DNA of 33,952 nt from Anaerolineae bacterium (lineage in GTDB: Bacteria; Chloroflexota; Anaerolineae; B4-G1; SLSP01), in NCBI GenBank assembly GCA_016931315.1, contig JAFGFB010000303.1, positions 1 to 33,952 of the forward strand, given 5' to 3'. Both the position numbers and the translations under genes were made by a program. Shown in pieces: positions 7,857 to 16,680 of this stretch. Position 1 is the first letter of the stretch. The number at the start of each line of letters is the position of its first letter. The notes beneath the pieces are model-generated. The model saw nothing but the letters and a program-made list of their open reading frames with translations, had not been told where the DNA came from and did not search any database.

Positions 7857-9614
7857 ATGTTACAATCCATTCTCAATGAAACGCAAGCCCAGCTGCTCGA
7901 CAAAGAGCGACAAGCGCTGAGCGCTCTACAAACGCTATTGCTGCAGTTTGGCGTGACACCAGAGAACCGGGCAGCCCTCGAGCGTTCTATCCACCAACTC
8001 GACGATCTTTTCCTGCTCGTTGTCGCCGGTGAATTCAACGCGGGCAAGAGCGCCGTGATCAACGCCCTGCTCGGGCACACCATCCTGGAAGAAGGCGTAA
8101 CCCCCACTACAGTGAGAATACAACGGCTCAGCTACGGCCCAGAGATTGGGCGCACCACCCGTGAGGTTGCTATTGATGACCTCACTGCCCCAATGGAGTT
8201 GCTGCGTCAAATCAGCATCGTGGATACACCGGGCACCAACGCCATCAACCGCGAACACGAAGCCATAACCGAGGAATTCGTGCCGCGGTCGGATATGGTA
8301 CTCTTCATCACCTCGGCGGATCGTCCCTTCACCGAGAGCGAACGGCGTTTTCTGCAACAGATTCGCAGTTGGGGCAAAAAAGTAGTGTTGGTCATCAACA
8401 AAATTGATATTCTCGAAACTCTCGATGAAGTTGCCCGGGTTGAAGCCTTTGTCATAGAGAATGCCCAGCGATTGCTCGACTTCCGTCCGCCCGTGTTTCC
8501 GGTCTCGGCGCGGCGCGCGCTGCGCGCGAAACTGAACCAAGATACGACGCAGGGTGCAGCGCAAAGTGCGACGCTACTCGCCTCCAGTCGCTTTGAAGCG
8601 CTGGAGCGCTACATCTATGAAACCCTCGACCAAACCGAGCGCATTCGCTTGAAGTTGCACAACCCCGTCGGCGTAGGTCTGCGGTTGATAGCAGAGACAA
8701 CCGACGCAGTCGAAGCGCGCCAGGCGCTCCTGACCGAGGATGTCGCGACGCTGGAAAACCTGGAACGCCAGACCAAGCTTTACCGCGAAGACGCGAAGCG
8801 TGATTTCCATTATCGGTTGGCAGAAATAGATAATGTGCTGCACGCCTTTGAAAATCGAGGGGTAGCCTTCTTTGATGAAACTTTGCGCCTGGGGCGAGTT
8901 CTGGACCTGCTCAATCGGGAGAAAATTGAGGCTGAATTTGCGCACAATGTCGTCGGCAATGTGCCACGGCTAATTGCGCAACAGGTCAACGATATGATTG
9001 ACTGGCTCGTCGCTAACAACCTGCGGCAATGGCAGGCAGTGATGGAACACCTCAGCACCCGGCGGGCAGTCCACGCCGAACACCTCGTTGGGCAGGTCAA
9101 CAGCACCTTTGAATACGACCGGGATCGCCTGCTTGAAACGGTGGGCCGCGCGGCAAAACACGCGATCGAAACCTATGATCGTTCTGCGGAGGCAGAGCAA
9201 ATGTCGGGCGCGCTGCAGCTCGCCGTTGCCGAGACCGCTTTGATCGAGATTGGGGCTGTCGGCCTGGGCGCAATCCTCACCGCACTTTTCACCACCAGCG
9301 CACTGGATTTCACCGGCGTCATCGCTGCCGGCACGGTCGCCGCCCTGGGCCTGTTTGTGATCCCGGCACACCGCCGCAAAGCCAAAGAGGATTTGCGCAA
9401 GAAAATCGCCCAGCTGCGACAACGGTTGATGGGAACCTTGACCGAGCAATTCGAACACGAGTTGGAAAACGGCCTGCACAACATCGAGACCGCTATCTCA
9501 CCCTATACCCGTTTTGTCCGCGCCGAAACGAGCCATTTGGACGAAATTCAGAGTTCCCTGCAAGAGCTACACAACACCTTCGCCCATCTGGATTCTGAAA
9601 TTGAACGTGTCTGA
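7857..9614 (+). CDS. Bacterial dynamin-like GTPase
   Basis: A 585-residue large GTPase expected to bind and remodel membranes on GTP hydrolysis. G1 is GEFNAGKS (residues 58-65), G3 is DTPG (123-126) and G4 is NKID (181-184). The GEFNAGKS form and the long helical part after the G domain are typical of bacterial dynamin-like proteins. Residues about 460-508 hold two hydrophobic segments separated by a short polar stretch, placed like the membrane paddle or hairpin, with helices on both sides (stalk). The start has GAGGAG ten nt upstream. The stop is only 9 nt from the next gene, which suggests co-transcription with the tocopherol-cyclase-like gene. Exact role (stress repair, vesiculation, division) is not predictable. 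Confidence 0.9.
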   Translation: MLQSILNETQAQLLDKERQALSALQTLLLQFGVTPENRAALERSIHQLDDLFLLVVAGEFNAGKSAVINALLGHTILEEGVTPTTVRIQRLSYGPEIGRTTREVAIDDLTAPMELLRQISIVDTPGTNAINREHEAITEEFVPRSDMVLFITSADRPFTESERRFLQQIRSWGKKVVLVINKIDILETLDEVARVEAFVIENAQRLLDFRPPVFPVSARRALRAKLNQDTTQGAAQSATLLASSRFEALERYIYETLDQTERIRLKLHNPVGVGLRLIAETTDAVEARQALLTEDVATLENLERQTKLYREDAKRDFHYRLAEIDNVLHAFENRGVAFFDETLRLGRVLDLLNREKIEAEFAHNVVGNVPRLIAQQVNDMIDWLVANNLRQWQAVMEHLSTRRAVHAEHLVGQVNSTFEYDRDRLLETVGRAAKHAIETYDRSAEAEQMSGALQLAVAETALIEIGAVGLGAILTALFTTSALDFTGVIAAGTVAALGLFVIPAHRRKAKEDLRKKIAQLRQRLMGTLTEQFEHELENGLHNIETAISPYTRFVRAETSHLDEIQSSLQELHNTFAHLDSEIERV

Positions 9615-9623
9615 CGGGGTAAA

Positions 9624-10625
9624 ATGCCTATGAATCAAAGGTTCTTCAAGAGTTGGATGCTCGGACTTCACCCAGAACGCTATCATGGGGCGGGGAAACA
9701 CGCCCCCTTTTTCGAGGGGTGGTATTTCAAGATCATTGACGCTGCGGAACAACAGCGTTACGCGATTATTCCAGGCATCTCCCTGGCAGAGAAAGGCATC
9801 GGACCGCACGCCTTCGTCCAGCTCTTTGATGGCGACCGCGGAGAAGCGAGTTACAGCGTCTATCCCTTGAGCGACTTGTGGGCTGCTGACGACGCTTTTA
9901 GCCTACGCATCGGTCGTAACCATTTCACCCGCGAATCCATAACCCTGGACATCCCCGAAGGCCCTCTGACCGCACAGGGAGAGTTGCACTTCAGTGGGAG
10001 AGTCGGTTGGCCCATCACCCTGGCATCCCCTGGGATTATGGGTTGGTATGCCTGGGTGCCTTTCATGGAATGCTATCACGGCGTGCTCAGCCTTGACCAC
10101 GCCATCGAAGGCACGCTCGTGATTAACGACATGCCCCACGATTTCACCGGAGGGCGAGGTTACATCGAGAAAGATTGGGGAAAAGCCTTCCCCTCAGCCT
10201 GGGTCTGGCAGCAGAGCAACCACTTCGATGAAGCCTGCGTCTCGCTCACCGCCTCTATCGCCATGATCCCCTGGCTACGCCAGAGTTTCCGGGGCTTTAT
10301 CGTGGGGCTATGGCGAGGCGGCACGCTCTATCGCTTTGCGACCTACACGGGCGCAATCACCGAGCAGCTTGAGATTACAGCCAATCATGTCCATTGGATT
10401 GTGAGCGACCGGCTTTACCGGCTAGAAATGCGCGCCCACCGGACGCAGGCAACCGATTTGCGCGGCCCCACAGTCAAAGATATGGAGAAGCGCGTTCCAG
10501 AAACGTTGACGGGAATGATCGAGGTGCGGTTGACCGCGCGCATAAACGGGGCGATCATATTTGAGGGCTTGGGGCGCAACGCGGGAATGGAGGCAGTTGG
10601 CGCTTTGGATGTGCTGATGGCATAA
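9624..10625 (+). CDS. Tocopherol cyclase-like protein
   Basis: A 333-residue protein resembling the lipocalin-like tocopherol cyclase family. The recognisable blocks are FEGWYFKIID near the N-terminus, GPHAFVQLFDG, the central WYAWVPFMECYHGVLS, and GGRGYIEKDWGKAFPSAWVW. In plants and cyanobacteria this family closes the chromanol ring, but the bacterial homologues outside phototrophs have no known substrate, and no quinone or prenyl methyltransferase gene is nearby. No signal peptide is seen. ATG 9624 follows GGGGT; a second ATG at 9630 is possible. It sits between a membrane-remodelling GTPase and an enolase-superfamily enzyme, with a 25-nt gap to the latter. Confidence 0.8.
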   Translation: MPMNQRFFKSWMLGLHPERYHGAGKHAPFFEGWYFKIIDAAEQQRYAIIPGISLAEKGIGPHAFVQLFDGDRGEASYSVYPLSDLWAADDAFSLRIGRNHFTRESITLDIPEGPLTAQGELHFSGRVGWPITLASPGIMGWYAWVPFMECYHGVLSLDHAIEGTLVINDMPHDFTGGRGYIEKDWGKAFPSAWVWQQSNHFDEACVSLTASIAMIPWLRQSFRGFIVGLWRGGTLYRFATYTGAITEQLEITANHVHWIVSDRLYRLEMRAHRTQATDLRGPTVKDMEKRVPETLTGMIEVRLTARINGAIIFEGLGRNAGMEAVGALDVLMA

Positions 10626-10650
10626 ACCGATAAGAAGGGGCAATAATACC

Positions 10651-11721
10651 ATGCAGATTGCACATGTCGAGATCATTCCCCATGAGCTGCACTTGCGTGT
10701 TCCGTATCACACCCTCTATCAACGCGAGCACGAAGTTCAGCAAGTCACCGTGATTTTCGTGCACCTGGAAACCCAGCGAGGCGAAAATGCCTGGGGTTGC
10801 GCCGCCTTTGATCCATTGCTCACCGGAGAGACCTACGAGACGGTTTTGAACGCCTGTCAGGCTTGCGCTATCCGAACCCGCGATCTCAATCCGCTCAATC
10901 TCGAATACGCATTAGCGGAGCTGGAACGCCTGTGTGTGGGGACGCCCGCGGCGCTCTGTGCTTTCGATATGGCTTTTCACGATCTCTTGGGGCTAGCTGC
11001 GGGTCTGCCGCTACATCGCCTACTGGGGGGCTTCCGCGACCGTATCCAGACCTCGGTGACCATCAATCTCTGCGATGTCAACGAGACTGTGGAACACGCC
11101 AGGAATCGCGCGCAACAGGGGTTTCAAATCCTAAAAATCAAGGGCGGGCGTGACCCCGAAGAGGATGTTGCCCGCGTCCGCGCCGTACATCGCGCCTTGC
11201 CCCATTTCACCCTGCGGCTGGATGCGGACCAGGGTTACACCATTTCCCAAGCGCTCGAGGTGGCGCAAGCCCTCACCGGGCAATTAGAGATGCTGGAAGA
11301 CCCCATACCGGAAAACCTGGGGATAACCAGCCTTGCAGAGGTCACCCGCCACAGCCCAATTCCCATTCTGGCAGATCAGAGCGTACGAGGAGCGGCAGCA
11401 ACTCTGGGAATTGCGGCACAACACGCCGCCGATGGTGTAAGCGTCAAGCTCAGCACGTGTGGCGGTTTTCGCTGCGCGCGGCAGGTCGAAGCCATCGCAC
11501 GAGCGGCACAGCTCATCACCATGGTCAGTTGCCTCAACGAGCCGGCCTTGCTTACCGCCGCGGGGCTGGCTTTTGCGCTCAGCAGCCCTGGCGTGCGCTA
11601 TGGCGATTTGGATGGGCACTTTGATCTCGCAGACGACCCATCACGCCCACGGTTTATCCTGGAGAATGGGTGGTTTGTGGCCTCTGAAACTCCAGGGTTG
11701 GGATGCACCGTAGACTTGTGA
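10651..11721 (+). CDS. Enolase-superfamily enzyme, dipeptide epimerase-like
   Basis: A 356-residue member of the muconate-lactonising subgroup of the enolase superfamily. Acid-base residues are visible: K162 and K164 in LKIKGG, metal ligands D191, E216 and D242, and K266 in SVKLST. The C-terminal DLDG (D319, D321) is the element that binds the alpha-ammonium group in L-Ala-D/L-Glu and related dipeptide epimerases. The most probable activity is epimerisation of dipeptides, for example from peptidoglycan turnover, but o-succinylbenzoate synthase or N-acylamino acid racemase activity cannot be excluded from sequence alone. An AAGGGG ribosome site precedes the ATG. It is the last gene of this run; an interspersed repeat follows. 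Confidence 0.87.
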   Translation: MQIAHVEIIPHELHLRVPYHTLYQREHEVQQVTVIFVHLETQRGENAWGCAAFDPLLTGETYETVLNACQACAIRTRDLNPLNLEYALAELERLCVGTPAALCAFDMAFHDLLGLAAGLPLHRLLGGFRDRIQTSVTINLCDVNETVEHARNRAQQGFQILKIKGGRDPEEDVARVRAVHRALPHFTLRLDADQGYTISQALEVAQALTGQLEMLEDPIPENLGITSLAEVTRHSPIPILADQSVRGAAATLGIAAQHAADGVSVKLSTCGGFRCARQVEAIARAAQLITMVSCLNEPALLTAAGLAFALSSPGVRYGDLDGHFDLADDPSRPRFILENGWFVASETPGLGCTVDL

Positions 11722-11847
11722 TGCAGAGTCCAGCTTGTTGACGGTGGTTGAAAGTGGCGCTGAACAGTGCGTCCCAAAGCCACTTCTGAGTGCTAAAAAG
11801 TTTTTGCGGAGCAACTGTTCCGGGCTCTCGCGTTTGCCAAAACGAAG

Positions 11848-11970
11848 AGCGGCTAAAGCCGCGATTTTAGAGAGTGTTTTTTGGCTGCCGTGCTACGTGC
11901 GGCAGCCAAAAACACCCCTTCTAGCGGGCTTCAGCCCGAAATTCGCGTCTGGAGATGTAAATCTAAACGT
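11848..11970 (+). repeat. Interspersed repeat family B, copy 1, with variable hairpin
   Basis: This fills much of the 292-bp gap before the UMF1 gene. It begins with GCGGCTAAAGCCGC (a 6-bp dyad) and ends with CGGGCTTCAGCCCG (another dyad). Between them, GTGTTTTTTGGCTGCCG (11874-11890) pairs with CGGCAGCCAAAAACAC (11900-11915). A second copy on the opposite strand at 33602-33735 has the same flanks but a different stem. No gene is supported; the open frame here shares KTPLLAGFSP with the other copy only because the DNA is repeated. Confidence 0.8.
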
Positions 11971-12013
11971 TTATTTTGCCAGTTCCTATTCCAGATAAAG
12001 AGGAGAATATCAC

Positions 12014-13336
12014 TTGAACGTCAAATCAGCTGCTGAACTGCAATACCGCAAAATGGTCAATGCCTGGTGTATGTATGACTGGGGCAGTTCCGCGTTTTCT
12101 ACCACTGCCGAAGCCGCCGTGCTACCGGTCTATTTCAGCGCCATTGCCGCCAGTAGCCTGGCGCCCAACCAGGCGACCGCCTACTGGGGTTATACGAACT
12201 CCATTGCCCTATTGGTAGCGGCAATTATCGCGCCTATCTTGGGCAGCATCGCCGATTATACAGGCGCCAAGAAAAAACTCCTGGCAATCTTTGCCGGCAT
12301 CGGCATTCTGGCTACAGCGCTGATGTTCACGCTAAATACTGGCCACTGGGTTTTTGCGCTGGTGTTGTTCTTCTTTGGCTCAATTGGTTTGGGCGCCTCG
12401 TATATCTTCTATGATGCGTTGCTGGGACATGTCGCCAAAGAAGAGGATTCGGATTTTGTCTCCTCCAAAGGCTATGCCATGGGCTATCTGGGCGGCGGCA
12501 TTCTGCTCGCCATCAACATCGCGATGATCTGGTTCCTGGAAACCAACAATCTAGGCTACCGGCTCTCGCTGCTCTCAGTGGCGCTCTGGTGGGGGCTCTT
12601 CACGATTCCTCTGATGCGACATGTGCCAGAACCACCCGCCAACAAAATCGGCGTTGAAGCGGGTCTCAATCCCCTGAAAGCCAGTTTCACGCGACTGGCG
12701 ATGACTTTCGCGGAAATCCGTAAATATCGCGAGCTCTTCAAATTCCTCATCGCCTTCTGGCTCTACAATGATGGCATCGGCACCATCATCAAGATGGCGA
12801 CGATCTACGGCGCCGAAATTGGCATCGGGACGTTGGACCTGGTAGGTGCATTGCTCCTGACGCAATTTGTCGGCATTCCCTTCTCACTGCTCTTTGGCAA
12901 GTTCAGCAAGCAGGTGGGAACCAAGCGCGCAGTGATGATTGGGTTGGGATGGTATGCGCTGCTCACAATCGCGGGGTATTTCATGAGCGAAGCCTGGCAT
13001 TTCTGGGCGCTGGCGTTCTCCGTGGGGATGGTACAGGGCGGCACGCAAGCGCTAAGCCGCAGCCTCTACAGCCAGATGGCGCCCAAGGCGCGCAGCGCTG
13101 AGTTCTTCGGCTTCTACGATGTTTCGAGTAAGTTTGCCGGAATCATCGGGCCTTTCCTTTTCGCTGTGGTCTCCCAGATTGCCGGGCAAAGCCGGCTGAG
13201 CATCGTTGCGCTCATCATCTTCTTCTTGGGCGGCATCTTCCTGCTCACCCGGGTAGATGAAGTGGAAGGCATTCGCGTGGCGAATGTGGAGAACGCGCGT
13301 GTAGCGAGGTTGGAAGCAGAAACGTCAGCGTCTTGA
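12014..13336 (+). CDS. UMF1/Atg22-family MFS transporter
   Basis: A 440-residue, roughly 12-helix membrane protein of the major facilitator superfamily. The start region WCMYDWGSSAFSTT and the following PVYFSAIAAS are characteristic of the Atg22/UMF1 branch, whose yeast member exports amino acids from the vacuole; bacterial substrates are unknown. A conserved loop IADYTGAKKKLL is the MFS motif between helices 2 and 3. The best start is TTG 12014, because AGAGGAGA lies just upstream; the next ATG (12053) would delete residues just before the family block and has no such site. It is separated from its neighbours by repeats on both sides, so it is probably transcribed alone. Confidence 0.9.
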   Translation: MNVKSAAELQYRKMVNAWCMYDWGSSAFSTTAEAAVLPVYFSAIAASSLAPNQATAYWGYTNSIALLVAAIIAPILGSIADYTGAKKKLLAIFAGIGILATALMFTLNTGHWVFALVLFFFGSIGLGASYIFYDALLGHVAKEEDSDFVSSKGYAMGYLGGGILLAINIAMIWFLETNNLGYRLSLLSVALWWGLFTIPLMRHVPEPPANKIGVEAGLNPLKASFTRLAMTFAEIRKYRELFKFLIAFWLYNDGIGTIIKMATIYGAEIGIGTLDLVGALLLTQFVGIPFSLLFGKFSKQVGTKRAVMIGLGWYALLTIAGYFMSEAWHFWALAFSVGMVQGGTQALSRSLYSQMAPKARSAEFFGFYDVSSKFAGIIGPFLFAVVSQIAGQSRLSIVALIIFFLGGIFLLTRVDEVEGIRVANVENARVARLEAETSAS

Positions 13337-13375
13337 GATTTCACTAGCGAACAACTCTCTGCGTCTTCTTTATGC

Positions 13376-13420
13376 TTGTGATTTCGTGGACAGGGCTGCG
13401 CCCCGTCCACGAAATCACAA
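13376..13420. repeat. Large hairpin with GGGC-TGC-GCCC loop, 1
   Basis: The arm TTGTGATTTCGTGGAC (13376-13391) pairs perfectly over 16 bp with 13405-13420. The 13-nt loop AGGGCTGCGCCCC is itself a GGGC/GCCC mini-stem and is identical to the loop at 13616-13628. It lies 40 bp after the UMF1 stop, so it may also act as a terminator, although no T-tract follows. Confidence 0.85.
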
Positions 13421-13485
13421 AACAATTTACCTCTACGCCTCTTTGGCGCACCCCAGTGTCTAAACGCATTGTCTCACCAAGACAA

Positions 13486-13685
13486 CCTTTGAACTTCCCG
13501 ATAATTTATCCTGGACCCATTATTTCCTCCCACCTTGCAGGGTGCGTTTCACCTTTGGGGTAAAAATAAGACGACTATCATGTAAATACCTTTCCTTTGA
13601 ATGATTTTGTGCGGTAGGGCTGCGCCCCACCGCACAAAATCACTTTTTCCCTACGCCCCGTAGGGGTGTTTGAGATTGTCACCCC
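13486..13685 (+). repeat. Interspersed repeat family A, copy 2, carrying a hairpin
   Basis: Together with the hairpin at 13376-13420 this occupies most of the 408-bp gap before murJ. It matches copy 1 from TTTGAACTTCCC onward and over the GGGTGCGTTTCA to TGATTTT core (13540-13608). A hairpin is inserted at the TGATTTT block: arm TGATTTTGTGCGGT (13602-13615), loop AGGGCTGCGCCCC, arm 13629-13642, perfect 14 bp. After it, CCCTACGCCCCGTAGGGG forms another small dyad. No gene is seen in the gap. Confidence 0.8.
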
Positions 13686-13705
13686 CGGAATGAAATTCAC
13701 CCACC

Positions 13706-13733
13706 TTGCAAGTGCCCTAAAAGCGGGTAGAAT
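13706..13733 (+). promoter_or_regulatory. Putative promoter of the murJ run
   Basis: TTGCAA (13706-13711), a 16-nt spacer and TAGAAT (13728-13733) resemble sigma70 boxes. Transcription would start only about 5 nt before the murJ ATG, consistent with the absence of a ribosome-binding site there, which suggests leaderless translation. Confidence 0.35.
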
Positions 13734-13744
13734 GCCTCATTGTT

Positions 13745-15394
13745 ATGGAAGAACAAAACATTATTCCAGGAGAGGCTGAACGGGTTACGCGCGCAGCCGC
13801 GCTGATTTCCGTTGGCAACGTCACAAGCCGGATACTGGGACTGGCCCGCGACGTAGTCAAATCCTACTACTTTGGTGCAGGAGGCGCGGTCAGCGCATTT
13901 GATGTCGGAGCGCAGGTCCCCACCATGCTCTTCGACCTGCTCGCGGGCGGAATGCTCAGTTCCTCCCTGGTGCCAATCTTCTCAGATTATGCCCGCCCCA
14001 AAAAACGCTCCGAGCTCTGGCGCCTGCTGAGCCTGCTCCTCTCGCTGCTAGTGGTCTGCCTGGGTGGACTGGTCATCATCATCGAAATCGCCGCCCCATG
14101 GGTGGCGCGGTTGCTCAGTGGCGGACTCCCACCCGAATACCTGCAACTAGCCACACAAATGATTCGCATCACGACACCTGCCATCATCTTCTTGAATCTG
14201 GCAGGGCTGCTCACTGGCGCGCTCTATGCCCTGCAACGTTTTGACCGTCCCGCGTTTCTGGGAACCGTCGCCAATGCGGTTACGGTCATCACGGTCATTC
14301 TGCTGGGGCGCAGCCGTCTGGGCCCGCTCAGCCTGGCCCTGGGATTACTGGTTTCCAGCATCGCGCAGGTGATTTTCCAAAGACCCGCCTTACGCGATGC
14401 GCCCCTGCACTGGCTGAACCCGCTGCATGGACACCCTGCACTTCCGATTATTGGGCGCCTTTACCTGCCCATCGGCTTGGGTCTCATCGTAGATCAGGCT
14501 GCGGTGGCGTTGAGTTTTAACCTCGCCTCGCACATCAACGTCAGCGGTATCGCGTGGATGAAATACGCCGCCACTATCATCCAGTTCCCCTTAGGCATGG
14601 TCGTCACTGCCGTTTCAGTCGCGATCCTGCCCACCCTGTCGCGCCTCGCGGCTGACGCAGATGACCGGCGCTTCGGGGCAACCCTGGCGCAGGGAATACG
14701 GTTGGTTTTCGTGCTGGTTTTGCCAGCAGCAGCATTGCTGTTCGTCCTGGCAGAGCCAACCGTAGCCGTGCTGTTCCAACGCGGCAACTTCATGCCCAAA
14801 GACACTGTGGCGGTGGCAAACGCCCTGCGCTACAATCTCTTAGGGCTAATCTTCGCCGCATTGGATCAACCACTCATCTTCGCCTTCTACGCCCGTAAGA
14901 GTACCTGGACGCCGGCGCTCGTGGGCGTTGGCACAACGCTCTTTTTTACTGCGCTGGTGTTCTCCCTATCCAGTTTGGGGTGGCTTACCCTGGAGAATCT
15001 CATTCTGGCAAACTCGCTCAAGTTGATGGCCCATGCGCTGCTGATGTTTTTCCTCTTTAACCGCTCAGCCGGTACACTGGTGGCAGATGCAGTCAAACGC
15101 ACAACCATAATTGCCGCGCTCGCCTCTCTTGCCATTATTCCGCCGGCGCTGGTACTTGTGCAGATCGTGCGCCGCATCGGCCCAGGAGGATTCATGGGCG
15201 TGCTCAGCCAGCTGATTTTTTCCGGCGGGCTTAACATGATCATCTATTTGTGGCTCCTGCGCAAGGTCAGAGTCGAAGAACTCTACCTGCTGGAGCAGGC
15301 GCTGGCGCGTTTTGTGGGACGTCGTGGCGAAACCCCGGTTACTCCCGATACGCCAGCCGATACGCAGGAAACAGAAACAGAGGCAGACGTATGA
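13745..15394 (+). CDS. murJ: Lipid II flippase MurJ
   Basis: A 549-residue polytopic membrane protein of the MviN/MurJ (MOP) superfamily that flips the lipid-linked peptidoglycan precursor across the cytoplasmic membrane. The N-terminal ALISVGNVTSRILGLARDVV block, FDVGAQVPTMLFDLLAGGML and the later LFQRGNF motif are typical, as is the length with about 14 hydrophobic helices. A short polar tail rich in Thr, Pro and Glu ends the protein. No ribosome site precedes the ATG, so the start may be leaderless. The stop overlaps the ATG of the next gene (ATGA). Its coupling to a solute-binding lipoprotein rather than to other wall genes is unusual. Confidence 0.94.
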   Translation: MEEQNIIPGEAERVTRAAALISVGNVTSRILGLARDVVKSYYFGAGGAVSAFDVGAQVPTMLFDLLAGGMLSSSLVPIFSDYARPKKRSELWRLLSLLLSLLVVCLGGLVIIIEIAAPWVARLLSGGLPPEYLQLATQMIRITTPAIIFLNLAGLLTGALYALQRFDRPAFLGTVANAVTVITVILLGRSRLGPLSLALGLLVSSIAQVIFQRPALRDAPLHWLNPLHGHPALPIIGRLYLPIGLGLIVDQAAVALSFNLASHINVSGIAWMKYAATIIQFPLGMVVTAVSVAILPTLSRLAADADDRRFGATLAQGIRLVFVLVLPAAALLFVLAEPTVAVLFQRGNFMPKDTVAVANALRYNLLGLIFAALDQPLIFAFYARKSTWTPALVGVGTTLFFTALVFSLSSLGWLTLENLILANSLKLMAHALLMFFLFNRSAGTLVADAVKRTTIIAALASLAIIPPALVLVQIVRRIGPGGFMGVLSQLIFSGGLNMIIYLWLLRKVRVEELYLLEQALARFVGRRGETPVTPDTPADTQETETEADV

Positions 15395-16680
15395 ACGCCA
15401 ATACCAGATTCAGCCCCAAAATAACCCGCCTATTGGGATTCTGGCTTTTGATCAGTTTGCTCAGCGGATGTGCTGCGCTCACAACCGAAAGTCCCTCCGC
15501 CATCCCCGGCGCTGCAGCTCAGGGCAGGTTGGTCATCCTGTGGCACTCCTTTACCGATACACGTCAGGACGCACTGCTACAGTTGGGCGATAGATTTAAC
15601 GCCGAACATCCCAACAACCTTACGCTGATTATCGAATACCATAAGGACCTGCCGGCGCTGTTGCCAACGCTCTCCCCCGAACAGCGCCCAGACCTGGTGA
15701 TTGCCACACCACAAGACACACAAATCTACGCGGCGCACGGTTTATCAGCCCTGGCTCCAGAGACTATCCCGACTGATCTGCTCCCGATGGGTAGAGAGCT
15801 CTTTAGCATGGAAGGCGCCTTGCAGGCGCTCCCGCTGGGCCTGGCAACCTACGTCCTCTATACCAATGATGACTGGCTGCGCGACATCGGTTATGCGCCC
15901 AGCACCGCCATTCTTGAAGACCTGCGACTGAGCACCTGCCGCGCCACCGATTTTACCAGTGGACAGGTTGGCCTAGGCCTTCCAAGCCAACCGGGAGTGT
16001 TCCTGGCTTTGCTTGCCGCGGGAGAATCCGTCATCGTCGGCGATGATGGTTACATTCACTTCGACGACCCTGCTGGCACACGGTTGGGGGCTATCGTCAA
16101 AGAGGGCGTGCGCGCGGCCTGTATTCGCACCTTTGCCATCCCCGCGGATGGTGTTGAGCAGTTCAGCGATAGCACCATGGCGATGCTGGTTGAGTCCAGC
16201 CTCAACCGGCAGGATATCGCCGCCGCGGTCGCTGCCGACAGCAATTTCACACTAAAACTGGCAAGCTTGCCAGGACCTACCGGACCTGGAGCCACTCTCT
16301 GGTATGGTATTGGGATTCTTCCCTTACAACCTTCAGGCCAACGTTACGAGGCGGCGCAGACCGTGCTAAATTGGCTATTGCAGCCCGAAACACAGATCGA
16401 ATGGGCGGCGCAGACACAGTACCTGCCTGTAAGCATAAGGGGACTTGATGCCCAACGCGCTATGCTCTCTGCACAAGATAGCACTCTCGAAAGCGACTTA
16501 TTGCAATTCACGCGCCAGGCTGCAGAAAATGGCAGCTGGGTCATATGGCCCCCACAAACACAAGGTAAGGACTGTCGCACCGCTTTGGTGCATGCGCTAA
16601 CCGCCCTCAACAGCGAACTGCCGGCTCATGAAGTGCTGCAGAACGCTGCCGCAACTTGCAACGCGGAGATAGTTCCATGA
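15391..16680 (+). CDS. Extracellular solute-binding lipoprotein (ABC type 1 fold)
   Basis: A 429-residue lipoprotein with a signal peptide and lipobox LLSGC (C27), so it should be anchored outside the cytoplasmic membrane. The mature part begins LVILWHSFTDTRQDALLQLG and contains FNAEHPN, which is the pattern of carbohydrate-type extracellular binding proteins (the MalE/UgpB-like family). The start is ATG 15391, overlapping the murJ stop; the frame is open further upstream only inside murJ. No permease or ATPase gene is adjacent, so it either serves a distant transporter or has taken another role linked to the cell surface. It overlaps the next gene by ATGA. Ligand unknown. Confidence 0.85.
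   Translation: MNANTRFSPKITRLLGFWLLISLLSGCAALTTESPSAIPGAAAQGRLVILWHSFTDTRQDALLQLGDRFNAEHPNNLTLIIEYHKDLPALLPTLSPEQRPDLVIATPQDTQIYAAHGLSALAPETIPTDLLPMGRELFSMEGALQALPLGLATYVLYTNDDWLRDIGYAPSTAILEDLRLSTCRATDFTSGQVGLGLPSQPGVFLALLAAGESVIVGDDGYIHFDDPAGTRLGAIVKEGVRAACIRTFAIPADGVEQFSDSTMAMLVESSLNRQDIAAAVAADSNFTLKLASLPGPTGPGATLWYGIGILPLQPSGQRYEAAQTVLNWLLQPETQIEWAAQTQYLPVSIRGLDAQRAMLSAQDSTLESDLLQFTRQAAENGSWVIWPPQTQGKDCRTALVHALTALNSELPAHEVLQNAAATCNAEIVP

Noticed and set aside
11735-11998. Small protein sharing KTPLLAGFSP with a frame at 33602-33808
   Set aside because: The similarity follows from repeat family B being open in one frame; the hairpin arms and length differ and no start signal is present.
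15250-15390. N-terminal extension of the solute-binding lipoprotein into murJ
   Set aside because: The signal peptide and lipobox begin at ATG 15391, which overlaps the murJ stop; the upstream part is murJ in another frame.
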